Below are positions 43,882-51,524 of a DNA stretch of 64,000 nucleotides, one piece after another. The notes beneath the pieces are model-generated. The model was not told where the DNA came from. It saw nothing but the letters and a program-made list of their open reading frames with translations, and did not search any database. Position 1 is the first letter of the stretch. Every line of letters starts with the position of its first letter. A program made the translations under genes and the position numbers. This stretch comes from Rummeliibacillus sp044763875 (GTDB taxonomy: Bacteria; Bacillota; Bacilli; Bacillales_A; Planococcaceae): assembly GCF_044763875.1 (NCBI RefSeq), contig NZ_JBIWGZ010000003.1, positions 124,001 to 188,000 of the forward strand, in the 5' to 3' direction.

Positions 43882-44394
43882 TTATTCGCCTTTCAATCTT
43901 GTAACTTGGAATGCAGCATACTCAACAATCTGTCTCAATGAACGACCCTCTGTACGGATATTTATGTGTGCTGCACTCTTATAATATTTTCTTCGCTGAT
44001 AAAATAAATCTTCTAATTCTTGTTTAGTTGAGCGTTGGACAATAGGGCGATTTTTGTCTTTATGGATTCTTTTCCAAATATCAGGGAATGTTGCGTCTAA
44101 AAATAATACTAATCCAGTTTGTCTCATAATTTTTCGATTTTCTGCATTCATTGCAACTCCGCCACCAGTTGAAATAATACAAAATTCATCACGAAAATCT
44201 TTTAAAAATTCCGTCTCTATTTTACGAAAATATGCTTCTCCTTTTTGTTCGAAAATTTCTGGAATTGTCATTTTTTCCCGTTTCACGATTTCTTTGTCCA
44301 TGTCGTAATAAGGCATTCTTAGAAAATAACTAAGTCTTCTTCCGATTGCACTCTTCCCGCTGCCCATATAGCCCACTAAATAAACTTTTCTCAT
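43882..44394 (-). CDS. aroK: shikimate kinase
   Basis: A 170-residue P-loop kinase that phosphorylates shikimate at O3. Walker A is GYMGSGKSAIGR (residues 8-19), the shikimate-binding DMDKEIV (Asp near 33) and ISTGGGVAMN follow, and the lid has KNRPIVQ. The start ATG has AAGGTGAG upstream. It sits between the gcv riboswitch and the comG operon, with 170 nt of featureless DNA before comGG. Confidence 0.95.
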   Translation of the reverse strand: MRKVYLVGYMGSGKSAIGRRLSYFLRMPYYDMDKEIVKREKMTIPEIFEQKGEAYFRKIETEFLKDFRDEFCIISTGGGVAMNAENRKIMRQTGLVLFLDATFPDIWKRIHKDKNRPIVQRSTKQELEDLFYQRRKYYKSAAHINIRTEGRSLRQIVEYAAFQVTRLKGE

Positions 44395-44567
44395 CTTCTC
44401 ACCTTCTTATGACTAACGACTACCTTACAACTTTATATCACTTTTTATTAATAGTAGCATGAACACTAGTCGATTCCAATAAATCATTCGATGATGAGAA
44501 GAAATAAAAGAAAATTAGAACATTATGTCAACATTTGCAAGTCATTTCGAATAAGAATCTTTAGATT

Positions 44568-44798
44568 TCAATTTGACTTCTCACTTTCTTCCTGAATTGA
44601 GTTTAATACTAACTTCGTTTGATCGATTGCAGCAATTCGTAAGGCATCATATGCTCGATAGTGTGAATCATAAGCAAAACTCGCCGCCATCATTAGATTT
44701 GTGACAAAAAACAAAAAAATCATAGCGGTTAAAAGCATAAAGCCTTGCTCATTCTTTAGAATTCGGCACAATAAAATCTCTACTCCTTTCTTTGCCAT
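44568..44798 (-). CDS. comGG: ComGG-like competence pseudopilin
   Basis: A short protein with a pilin-like N-terminus (NEQGFMLLTAMIFLFFVTNLM) and a soluble helix; 76 residues, shorter than B. subtilis ComGG (124). The true start may be TTG at 44769-44771, which has AAAGGAG about 11 nt upstream and would leave a normal-length leader (CRILKNEQGF). It overlaps comGF by about 50 nt and is the last gene of the operon. Confidence 0.75.
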   Translation of the reverse strand: MAKKGVEILLCRILKNEQGFMLLTAMIFLFFVTNLMMAASFAYDSHYRAYDALRIAAIDQTKLVLNSIQEESEKSN

Positions 44799-45228
44799 TC
44801 ATAAATTTTACAGTTGTATTTAATCTATTGTTGGCATATTCAAAGTTGACCATTGAAATGCCAAATAGTAAAGGTTGATAACCTTCTTCCCTTCTTAATT
44901 CCCCAGACGCTTGTTTTACGCCTAAATTCCCTCTCGTTGTTGAGTACTGAATATGATATGAAGTTCTACGATAAAAATCTTTTGTAAAGGTTAACTCTTT
45001 CTGCAATTGAAAAGAAAATAGTTCCCATTGTAATTCATCAGTATTAAACATTCCATTGTTTTTATGGCTACACCAAATAAAAAACAACAGAAAGAAATGA
45101 GCAAAACAAACTAAAATCATCAACTGTAATAATGCATCTAATAATGTAAATCCACGCTCATCTTTATTGTTTAAGAATCTGTATTGACACAAAGTCTTTC
45201 TTTTTGAATTCCTGAGTATTGGATACAA
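44749..45228 (-). CDS. comGF: ComGF competence pseudopilin
   Basis: A 159-residue protein with a late pilin-type leader (NNKDERGFTLLDALLQLMILVC; processing after Gly). It overlaps comGE by 58 nt, so the first in-frame start shown is probably too early and the true start is nearer to the RGF motif. Minor pilin of the transformation pilus, presumably processed by ComC. Confidence 0.82.
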   Translation of the reverse strand: MYPILRNSKRKTLCQYRFLNNKDERGFTLLDALLQLMILVCFAHFFLLFFIWCSHKNNGMFNTDELQWELFSFQLQKELTFTKDFYRRTSYHIQYSTTRGNLGVKQASGELRREEGYQPLLFGISMVNFEYANNRLNTTVKFMNGKERSRDFIVPNSKE

Positions 45229-45476
45229 ATTTGAAACTCGTCCCCCTCCCAGTAATAAGTGACTCCATCAATTGTTATTTGTCCTTCATATTTTTGAAGC
45301 TTTTTGATGTTACCAGCCGCATATAATGCCGCTTCTGCAGCATGTAAACTCAACTTTTTTTTGTAGAGCGATGTCTCTAGACGATAATAGAATGGTAATA
45401 ATGTTCCAAAAATGAGGATCAAAATAACAAGTGTCAATAATGATTCTGGCAACGAGTGCCCACGTTCATTGAACAA
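45171..45476 (-). CDS. comGE: ComGE competence pseudopilin
   Basis: A 101-residue minor pilin with N-terminal NERGHSLPESLLTLVILILIF: the usual Glu at +5 is in PES, and the residue before cleavage is Gly. The start is TTG 45474-45476, overlapping comGD by 11 nt. The soluble part contains two Cys (QICIQYSG, RLCVNT) that could form a disulfide. Confidence 0.82.
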   Translation of the reverse strand: MFNERGHSLPESLLTLVILILIFGTLLPFYYRLETSLYKKKLSLHAAEAALYAAGNIKKLQKYEGQITIDGVTYYWEGDEFQICIQYSGIQKERLCVNTDS

Positions 45477-45939
45477 TTTTCACCCTTCCTTCACCTAGAT
45501 ATACAATCAGCTCTACTTTTCTTCCATTTACAGAAAACGTCATCGTCCCAGCTCTACTAACCGTTTGTCTTTCCGTAAAAATCACATGATCTAACGTACT
45601 GTAATATCTATATGCAATATTTTCTGGATATTTTCTAACAACAATAGGTTTAACCGTACTAATTTGAGGTACATAAACTTGAATTTCTCCAATCTTATCA
45701 AATACGTATAGACTTGCAGCACCTTGATAACGAAATGACATCGCATGCGTCAGCTCGATATCTAATTTTAATTGTTCTATAAAACGATTTTCTATTTGTC
45801 GATCTAACTGTTTCTTTCCCACACTAATACCGATTGTGCAAATGAACATTGTAATTGCTAAAACAAGTAGCATTTCGATAAGAGTAAAACCTTTCTGATT
45901 GTTACTATGACATTTAGTTTGAAACGTCAACTTTTCCAT
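45466..45939 (-). CDS. comGD: ComGD competence pseudopilin
   Basis: A 157-residue GspH-like minor pilin with the prepilin motif QKGFTLIEMLLVLAITMFIC (residues 15-35). The first part overlaps comGC by 26 nt. Third pilin gene of the comG operon. Confidence 0.88.
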   Translation of the reverse strand: MEKLTFQTKCHSNNQKGFTLIEMLLVLAITMFICTIGISVGKKQLDRQIENRFIEQLKLDIELTHAMSFRYQGAASLYVFDKIGEIQVYVPQISTVKPIVVRKYPENIAYRYYSTLDHVIFTERQTVSRAGTMTFSVNGRKVELIVYLGEGRVKIVQ

Positions 45940-46228
45940 CTGCTATCGTAATTGTTTTCCCTTCACATGTTTTTGAATCACTTACTTTTAAATATTCTTT
46001 ATTTTCTAATTCTGATATCGACGTCGGATATTGCCCTAAATCAATACGATAAGCCTCTACTTGTCCCTGTACCATTTTGACATAGGCATCGCATCCCTTC
46101 TTATCAACTGTTGTGAAGTGCTTTGTTACATTTGGAATGGCAATTAAAATCAGAACCGAAATAATAAACAACACAATTAACATCTCGATTAAAGTAAATC
46201 CTTTTTGATTGTTTTGTTTAAAAATCAT
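45914..46228 (-). CDS. comGC: ComGC major competence pseudopilin
   Basis: A 104-residue major pilin. The leader MIFKQNNQKG is cut before Phe, giving FTLIEMLIVLFIISVLILIAIP. Two Cys (KKGCDAYV and SKTCEGKT) fit the disulfide found in ComGC. The ATG at 46226-46228 has GGAGCGG 3-6 nt upstream and is preferred to an earlier in-frame start inside comGB. Confidence 0.93.
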   Translation of the reverse strand: MIFKQNNQKGFTLIEMLIVLFIISVLILIAIPNVTKHFTTVDKKGCDAYVKMVQGQVEAYRIDLGQYPTSISELENKEYLKVSDSKTCEGKTITIADGKVDVSN

Positions 46229-46241
46229 AGTCCGCTCCTTT

Positions 46242-47315
46242 TTATACAAGTTCCAACATTTCGTACATTGGTAGTAAAATAGCAAGATAAGCTCCTAAAA
46301 TACAAAGTGCAATAATGACAAAAAGCAGAGGTTGCACAAGAGCTAATACCCTTTGAACATTATTTTCTGTTCGATCAGTGAGAAATTCGCTATAAATTTG
46401 TAGTTCGCGTCCCAGATTCCCTCCTTGTTCACCATGAATAACATGTGCATAGAATCCTTTATAAAAAAAGTTCTCTCTTTCTATAGCTGTAGAAAGTGAA
46501 TCTCCATAGACAATTCTATTTTGAATTATTTCTGCTATCTTTGCTAAATAAGGTTGTAACGACTGCTTTTGTAGAATATCGAGTCCTTCTTGCATCGGCA
46601 TACCACTTTCTATGAGACCACCTAATTCATAAGCTATTTGCCTAGTAATTTGTAATTTAAATTGTCGGTTGACTAAAGGTATACTCATTAAAAAATGAAT
46701 TTGTTCCTCAATTGTTTTTTTACATAGCCACCGCCAGATGATAATTAAGACACCCAATACCCCAATTGCTAGTACTATTATAAAATCTGGTAAATGCAAA
46801 AATAAGGCAGACAATGTTAAATCTAAATTCCCTTCTGCTGTGCGGTTATTTATCATAAAAGACATATTAGGTAAGAAATATGTTCTAAAGGCTAAAAATA
46901 AGATAATTAGAAATAGGAAAAGGACAATTGGGTATGTCATCAATTTAATTAAACGTTGCCTATTCTGTAGTTTTTTTTCTAACTGATTTGCAACTGTTTT
47001 TAATGCTTGTACAGTCTTACCGTGCTGCTCGGCCACTAAAATTGTCATTAGATAAATTTTAGGATAGCCTAATACATTTAATACATCTGTCATTGATGAC
47101 CCATTGCGTAACTGATTTAAAATATCATCTTCCATTTCTGACTTACTTTTTAAATGATGGGGCATAAGCATGAATAAAGAATCCGAAAATGTATATCCTT
47201 CATCCAACAACACACTCATCTTTTTTAATAACTGTGCAGGTTCTTTCAATTGAATTTTTCTCTTTAAAAAAAGCTTATCCACCCAATCTTTCTTTTGGAT
47301 TAAGGGTAATTGCAC
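46242..47315 (-). CDS. comGB: ComGB pilus assembly membrane protein
   Basis: A 357-residue GspF/PilC-type inner-membrane protein with two T2SSF domains (about 25-145 and 220-340) and three membrane helices (about 125-148, 175-200, 325-350). LDEGYTFSDSL and ESGMPMQEGLDIL are family motifs in the two halves. The GTG start (47313-47315) overlaps comGA by 41 nt, with GGGGG about 9 nt upstream. Confidence 0.92.
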   Translation of the reverse strand: MQLPLIQKKDWVDKLFLKRKIQLKEPAQLLKKMSVLLDEGYTFSDSLFMLMPHHLKSKSEMEDDILNQLRNGSSMTDVLNVLGYPKIYLMTILVAEQHGKTVQALKTVANQLEKKLQNRQRLIKLMTYPIVLFLFLIILFLAFRTYFLPNMSFMINNRTAEGNLDLTLSALFLHLPDFIIVLAIGVLGVLIIIWRWLCKKTIEEQIHFLMSIPLVNRQFKLQITRQIAYELGGLIESGMPMQEGLDILQKQSLQPYLAKIAEIIQNRIVYGDSLSTAIERENFFYKGFYAHVIHGEQGGNLGRELQIYSEFLTDRTENNVQRVLALVQPLLFVIIALCILGAYLAILLPMYEMLELV

Positions 47316-48306
47316 TAAATCTTACCCCCTTTGCTATTTGACCTTCTAGCGTTTTTTCAGACGGAAGTTTATAGGAAATACCTGTATCGATTGCTTCAAA
47401 TGCTTCTTCTAAATAACTTTCTGATAATATTTCAAATACTGCAGAGGCTTTTTGATTTGATGTTAAATGAACGAGACGTTGTGCTACGACACCTAATACT
47501 GTTTGTTTTAACTCCTCAAGTGAAATGCCTAAATCTAATAATCGATATAAACACCCAACTGTATCTTTACTATGAATAGTCGTAACTACTAAATGCCCCG
47601 TCAGTACTGCTTCGATAGCAATTTGTGCTGTCTCTCTATCTCTTATTTCGCCAATCATAATAACGTCTGGTGAGTGTCTTAATATTGCTTTTAAACCAAC
47701 TGCATAAGTTACTCCAGCTCTTTCATTTACTTGGATCTGCAACAAATGTGATTGGTTATTTTCCACAGGATCTTCCAAAGAAATAATGTGTTTTTGAAAG
47801 TTTGTTGCAAGATGATGAATTAATGAATAGAGTGTAGTGGATTTGCCACAACCGGTTGGACCTGTCACAAATAATATTCCTTGTGGCTGTTCGACAAGTT
47901 GAACTAATTGTTTTGCAGAATCAACAAATACACTTAATTCTGATATTGGTAATGTTCGATTTTGGAGCATTAATCTTATTACTAGACTTTCTCTTAAAAA
48001 AACAGAAGGTAAGGTAGAAACACGAAAAGAAATTTGTTGTTCATTGAATTTTTGCTCGAATGAGCCACTTTGGGGTTTGCGTTTTTCACTTATGTCTAAA
48101 GAGGATAAATATTTCAAATAGGAAATCATACGATCTCCAATATCAAGGGGAAGGTGACCAGCCGATATTAGCTGCCCAAACTTTCGATAATAAATTTCAT
48201 ACTGATTATTTGTAGGCATGAGATGTAAATCTGATGCACCAAATTGCAAAGCTTTTTGTAATAGTTGCACCGATTTTTGTTCGATAATCGTTTCAGTAAC
48301 TGACAT
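47275..48306 (-). CDS. comGA: ComGA traffic ATPase of the transformation pilus
   Basis: A 343-residue PilB/GspE-type ATPase. Walker A is VTGPTGCGKSTTLYSL near 130, the Asp box ISLEDPVE, Walker B IMIGEIRDRETA and the His box TGHLVVTTIHSKD follow. It lacks the N-terminal domain of GspE, as ComGA does. ATG 48304-48306 with AGGAGG 4 nt upstream. First gene of a complete seven-gene comG operon. A possible ComK box lies 205 nt upstream. Confidence 0.94.
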   Translation of the reverse strand: MSVTETIIEQKSVQLLQKALQFGASDLHLMPTNNQYEIYYRKFGQLISAGHLPLDIGDRMISYLKYLSSLDISEKRKPQSGSFEQKFNEQQISFRVSTLPSVFLRESLVIRLMLQNRTLPISELSVFVDSAKQLVQLVEQPQGILFVTGPTGCGKSTTLYSLIHHLATNFQKHIISLEDPVENNQSHLLQIQVNERAGVTYAVGLKAILRHSPDVIMIGEIRDRETAQIAIEAVLTGHLVVTTIHSKDTVGCLYRLLDLGISLEELKQTVLGVVAQRLVHLTSNQKASAVFEILSESYLEEAFEAIDTGISYKLPSEKTLEGQIAKGVRFSAITLNPKERLGG

Positions 48307-48510
48307 TGTACCTCCTCTCAACCATACAAGTAATGACCGCTCTTTACTTGTTAAGAATATTATACATGGACTATATTGGAAATGAAAGAATTTATTTCAA
48401 TTAATTATTCGTAATATTTTCCCTATTTCACTTTTTATCATAGTGCTATTTCCCTTAATTAGACAACTAAACTACATTTATTTGGGTTAATTACATTAAA
48501 TTTCCACAAA

Positions 48511-48543
48511 AAAATCACATTTTATTGAAGAAAAGTTTTTTTC
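48511..48543. promoter_or_regulatory. possible ComK binding site upstream of comGA
   Basis: A perfect K-box half AAAA-N5-TTTT (48511-48523) is followed after 7 bp by a near match AAAA-N5-TTTC (48531-48543). ComK binds pairs of such boxes with about one-turn spacing. The sequence is AT-rich, so the match could be chance. Confidence 0.4.
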
Positions 48544-48606
48544 TACTGCTACAATTGAATTATTGCTTTATAATAATAGTATTCAAATAGGAGGTGAAGA
48601 GATTAC

Positions 48607-49302
48607 ATGTTAAATTCACTAAAAGTTACAAGTACTTTATCTGATGAAACTAGATTCTCTATATACCAATTTATGTTACAGGAAAAGAAATCTTTTTCTG
48701 TTCAAGATATTGCTGACCGCTTTCATATTCACCCTAATGTAGCGCGACTTCATTTAACAAAACTAACTGAAATTGCAGTAATCAGCTCAGAATATGAAAA
48801 GACTGGTAAAGGTGGGCGACCTGGACGTAGATATAAAGCTGAAGAAAAAGGCGTTACATTATCTTTTCCAAAAAGAAATTACGATGAATTACTTGAATGG
48901 GCTCTTGAAATTCTAACAGAATTTGGTGAAGAAGCAAATAATGTAGGTAAGAAAATTTGTTATAAAAAAGGTACGGAAGACATGGAGAAATTTGTCTTAA
49001 GCCATGGTAAAGATCGACTTCAACTTACATTTGATGAAAAATTAGAATTGATTACTGAAGCAGCATCACTAATCGGTTATGTCCCTTTAATTAAAGAGAC
49101 GCCAGATGGTAAAACCATATCTTTTGCAGTTTATAATTGCCCATATAATAATGAGATACAAAAGCATTCAACACTTGTTTGCGATTTACACGAATCCTAC
49201 TTAAAAGGTCAATTCGATACGCTTTTCGATGTCAAAGATTTTGTGCAGATTGAAAGTATGACTAATAGTTGTGATTACTGTACTTATAGAATTAACGTAT
49301 AA
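48607..49302 (+). CDS. HTH transcriptional regulator with Cys cluster
   Basis: A 231-residue protein. Residues 1-80 are a winged helix-turn-helix of the ArsR/SufR type (FSVQDIADRFHIHPNVARLHLTKL, with GRPGRRY in the wing). The C-terminal part has four Cys in a pattern C-x12-C...CDYC (near 178, 191, 224 and 227), similar to Fe-S or metal-binding regulators such as SufR. The start ATG has AGGAGGTGA upstream. It stands alone, divergent from comGA, as in several Bacillales. Its targets are unknown. Confidence 0.8.
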   Translation: MLNSLKVTSTLSDETRFSIYQFMLQEKKSFSVQDIADRFHIHPNVARLHLTKLTEIAVISSEYEKTGKGGRPGRRYKAEEKGVTLSFPKRNYDELLEWALEILTEFGEEANNVGKKICYKKGTEDMEKFVLSHGKDRLQLTFDEKLELITEAASLIGYVPLIKETPDGKTISFAVYNCPYNNEIQKHSTLVCDLHESYLKGQFDTLFDVKDFVQIESMTNSCDYCTYRINV

Positions 49303-49438
49303 TATAATATCTGGTAAGACTTTGTGAAATATTACACTGCATTGTCACAAAGTCTTTTAACTTGCGGTTTACATGTATCAATATAATCATTTATAATGAT
49401 TATGAGATTATTGTGTCGTCGAAAAGGAGGGATCGTAC

Positions 49439-49681
49439 ATGGATAATATGTATAAGATGCTTGGCTTCTGGACAGGTATTTTCGCAGTTATGTTTTATTT
49501 AGGTGATATGAAAGAGGTTTCGTTATTATTCGTAGCTAATACAGGATTTTTCCTTCTATTAGGTTTCTTAAACCTTACAGAACGCATGTATTTGTACATT
49601 TTCGGTGCATACTTAACAGTATTCTTTGCTGGATTCACGTACTATACTACATTCATTCACGTACCAGGTTTAGAACATTAA
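49439..49681 (+). CDS. yqgY: DUF2626 membrane protein YqgY
   Basis: An 80-residue protein with three hydrophobic segments and the family sequence MLGFWTGIFAVMFYLGDM. The function is unknown. AAAGGAGG precedes the ATG at about 8 nt. Terminator directly behind. Confidence 0.88.
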   Translation: MDNMYKMLGFWTGIFAVMFYLGDMKEVSLLFVANTGFFLLLGFLNLTERMYLYIFGAYLTVFFAGFTYYTTFIHVPGLEH

Positions 49682-49688
49682 TAGTAAA

Positions 49689-49716
49689 AAAAGACAGTCA
49701 ATCGGCTGTCTTTTTC
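49689..49716 (+). terminator. terminator after yqgY
   Basis: Stem AAAGACAG / CTGTCTTT with T-run, 8 nt past the stop. Confidence 0.88.
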
Positions 49717-49735
49717 TTTTGTATAGTTTTCACTA

Positions 49736-49764
49736 TTGACATAGTACAAACGGTCGTATATGAT
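49736..49764 (+). promoter_or_regulatory. sigma-A promoter of a candidate small RNA
   Basis: Perfect -35 box TTGACA (49736-49741), exactly 17 bp spacer, and -10 box TATGAT (49759-49764), one mismatch from consensus. There is no protein gene downstream: the next plus-strand gene starts at 51223, while a terminator follows within 110 nt. Confidence 0.85.
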
Positions 49765-49770
49765 ATATTA

Positions 49771-49872
49771 GTAGCTTAACTTTATCCCTCCCATTTATAT
49801 ATGGTGAGAAAACATCCCCTAGATGAAGATTAATATCTTCTACTTAAGAGGCCTATAAAGCCTCTTTTTTTT
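49771..49872 (+). ncRNA. candidate trans-acting small RNA, about 100 nt
   Basis: Starts about 7 nt after the -10 box and ends in a Rho-independent terminator (GAGGC/GCCTC, eight T, 49848-49872). Internal structure: CTCCCAT/ATGGTGAG near 49789-49809 and GAAGAT/ATCTTC near 49825-49841. It has two C-rich stretches, ATCCCTCCC (49784-49792) and CATCCCCTA (49813-49821), which could pair with ribosome-binding sites. This is like the C-rich seed regions of RoxS/RsaE-type RNAs, but no homology is claimed. No ORF with a ribosome-binding site is present. Confidence 0.65.
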
Positions 49873-49900
49873 GGCGATTTTTAACTTTATTATTGATTTC

Positions 49901-49932
49901 AAAACCGTATCCATCTCGTGGATACGGTTTTT
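49901..49932. terminator. orphan terminator hairpin
   Basis: Stem AAAACCGTATCC/GGATACGGTTTTT with a 7-nt loop, 30 nt after the small RNA terminator. It could be a second terminator of the small RNA or stop read-through from the minus strand. Confidence 0.75.
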
Positions 49933-49994
49933 ATCTATAAATTGAATTACTATTTTTTATGTACTTCATTTAATACATCATATTAATTTTTTTA

Positions 49995-50240
49995 TTGAAT
50001 CAATTTCATAAATCCGTTTTTGATTTTTAAATACGAACATTTCAACATACTAACTTTTCCATATTTAGATATGAATGTTCCGCTACAGGCGGCGCTTTCC
50101 ACGGGCTTGGCTTCAATCTCCTCGTCACTTCGTTCCTGCGGGGCTTTCAGCTCAAGCTTTTCCCGTAGGAGTCACCGTCTTTCGCTCCACAATAACAAAA
50201 TTGGATATAAATCCTTTTTGAGTTTCATATGTTTTAAACG
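49995..50240. repeat. type 1 repeat, copy D (right end truncated)
   Basis: Left terminal repeat TTGAATCAATTTCATAAATC (49995), then AATACGAACATTTCAACA and the most complete core of all copies (GGCGCTTTCCACGGGCTTGG, CTTCGTTCCTGCGGGGC, AAGCTTTTCCCGTAGGAGTC). The right part ends after CACAATAACAAAATTGGATA without a clear terminal repeat. Confidence 0.75.
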
Positions 50241-50317
50241 TTTGCCAAGAGAGTAAACAATAACATACCTATTTTAAGTAGAGGGTGTTAAATAATTAGA
50301 TCAAATATATAAAAAAA

Positions 50318-50345
50318 TAGCACCTAAACGTAAGTTCAGGTGCTA
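50318..50345 (-). terminator. terminator after yqgX
   Basis: Stem TAGCACCT.AAC with complement, then seven T on the minus strand, overlapping the region just past the yqgX stop. Confidence 0.88.
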
Positions 50346-50350
50346 CTCTA

Positions 50351-50998
50351 TTAGAATCCATTTAAAAATGGATTTTGTTCCATTTCAATATCAACCCTAG
50401 TTGGATCCCCATGGCCAGAGTATATAATTGTTTCCTCATCAAGGGTTAATAATTTATTATGGATAGACTCTAATAGTTGCTTACTGTCCCCGCCTTCTAA
50501 ATCAGTGCGTCCAATACTACCTTCAAAAAGTGTATCCCCTACAATCGCAAAGCCTTCATCTTTAAATAAAAATGTAATACTTCCAGGTGAATGACCTGGA
50601 GTGTACAAAATATCAAGTGTAAAATTAGCAAGCTCCAGTCTTTGTTCTTGGTCAATTAAGTAGTCAGCAGGCTCAATTTGAATATTGGGAATTTCCGCGT
50701 ACCGTCCAGATCCATTTTTCATAGGCTCTTGTAACCATTTTGATTCCTTTTTATGCAAGTATACCGGTATTTTAAATGTATTTCTAACATCATCTACGGC
50801 ACCAATATGATCAAAATGAGCGTGTGTTAATAAAATAGCTATTGGCTTCAAATTAAGTGCTCTTATTTGATGCACAAGTTTGTCACCCTCACCTCCAGGA
50901 TCAATTACTAAACATTCCTTATCCGAATTACTTATCAAATAACAATTCGCTTGAACAGGTCCAAGCGGATATGTACGTATATTCAACACTTTCATCAC
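50351..50998 (-). CDS. yqgX: MBL-fold hydrolase, glyoxalase II-like (YqgX)
   Basis: A 215-residue metallo-beta-lactamase fold protein with LTHAHFDHIGAV (metal ligands), YTPGHSPGS, GDTLFEGSIGRTDL and YSGHGDPT. Such proteins hydrolyse thioesters of bacillithiol or glutathione type; the substrate here is unknown. Several starts are close together: GTG-ATG at 50993-50998, and GTG at 50987-50989, which has GAGG 8 nt upstream. Confidence 0.9.
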   Translation of the reverse strand: MMKVLNIRTYPLGPVQANCYLISNSDKECLVIDPGGEGDKLVHQIRALNLKPIAILLTHAHFDHIGAVDDVRNTFKIPVYLHKKESKWLQEPMKNGSGRYAEIPNIQIEPADYLIDQEQRLELANFTLDILYTPGHSPGSITFLFKDEGFAIVGDTLFEGSIGRTDLEGGDSKQLLESIHNKLLTLDEETIIYSGHGDPTRVDIEMEQNPFLNGF

Positions 50999-51222
50999 CT
51001 CTTCTTCATTATACAGATAAAAATACTGTTGGCTACTATCTTGTGAGTCTTTCTAATGACACAGAAATCTGTCAGGTATTGTCATATATAAAAGTTATTA
51101 TTTTCAAGTACGTTCGAATTTCCGTCACTTTTTATTCTCGACAAAAGCTGGAAATAGCTTTACAATAGAGAAGGAATAATGTTTACGGCATTCATTTTCT
51201 GATGTCGAAAGGAGTGTCTCTA

Positions 51223-51405
51223 TTGAACTTATTAATGGTTATTTTTGGCCTAGTAGCTATCCTAGGTCTTGTCGGCACTGTGCAAGCTCTTAAAGAAAAA
51301 GCTATTCTTGGAATAATCTTCAACTTCGCAGCATTCGCAGTGTTTGGATGGTTCGTAGTAATGACTGTCCTACATCAAGGTTTTCCACCAAGCCTTCATC
51401 ACTAA
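51223..51405 (+). CDS. yqgW: DUF2759 membrane protein YqgW
   Basis: A 60-residue protein with two hydrophobic helices (NLLMVIFGLVAILGLVGTV and IFNFAAFAVFGWFVVMTVL) and the family end FPPSLHH. TTG 51223-51225 has AAAGGAG 8 nt upstream, better than an ATG 21 nt further upstream. Function unknown. Confidence 0.82.
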   Translation: MNLLMVIFGLVAILGLVGTVQALKEKAILGIIFNFAAFAVFGWFVVMTVLHQGFPPSLHH

Positions 51406-51423
51406 TTGAAAATTGGTAGAAGA

Positions 51424-51453
51424 AAGGATATCCTCTTTTGGATATCCTTTTTT
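51424..51453 (+). terminator. terminator after yqgW
   Basis: Perfect stem AAAGGATATCC with a 6-nt loop and TTTTTT. Confidence 0.9.
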
Positions 51454-51524
51454 CTATCTAAAAATTTCCAATTATCAATAATTTTCAGTATTTAAATGAA
51501 GCATTTCTATAATTAATGGTATTT

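Noticed and set aside
49771..49872. Small protein gene behind the strong promoter
   Set aside because: The only ATG (49801) has no ribosome-binding site at a useful distance and its frame is short; structure and terminator point to RNA.
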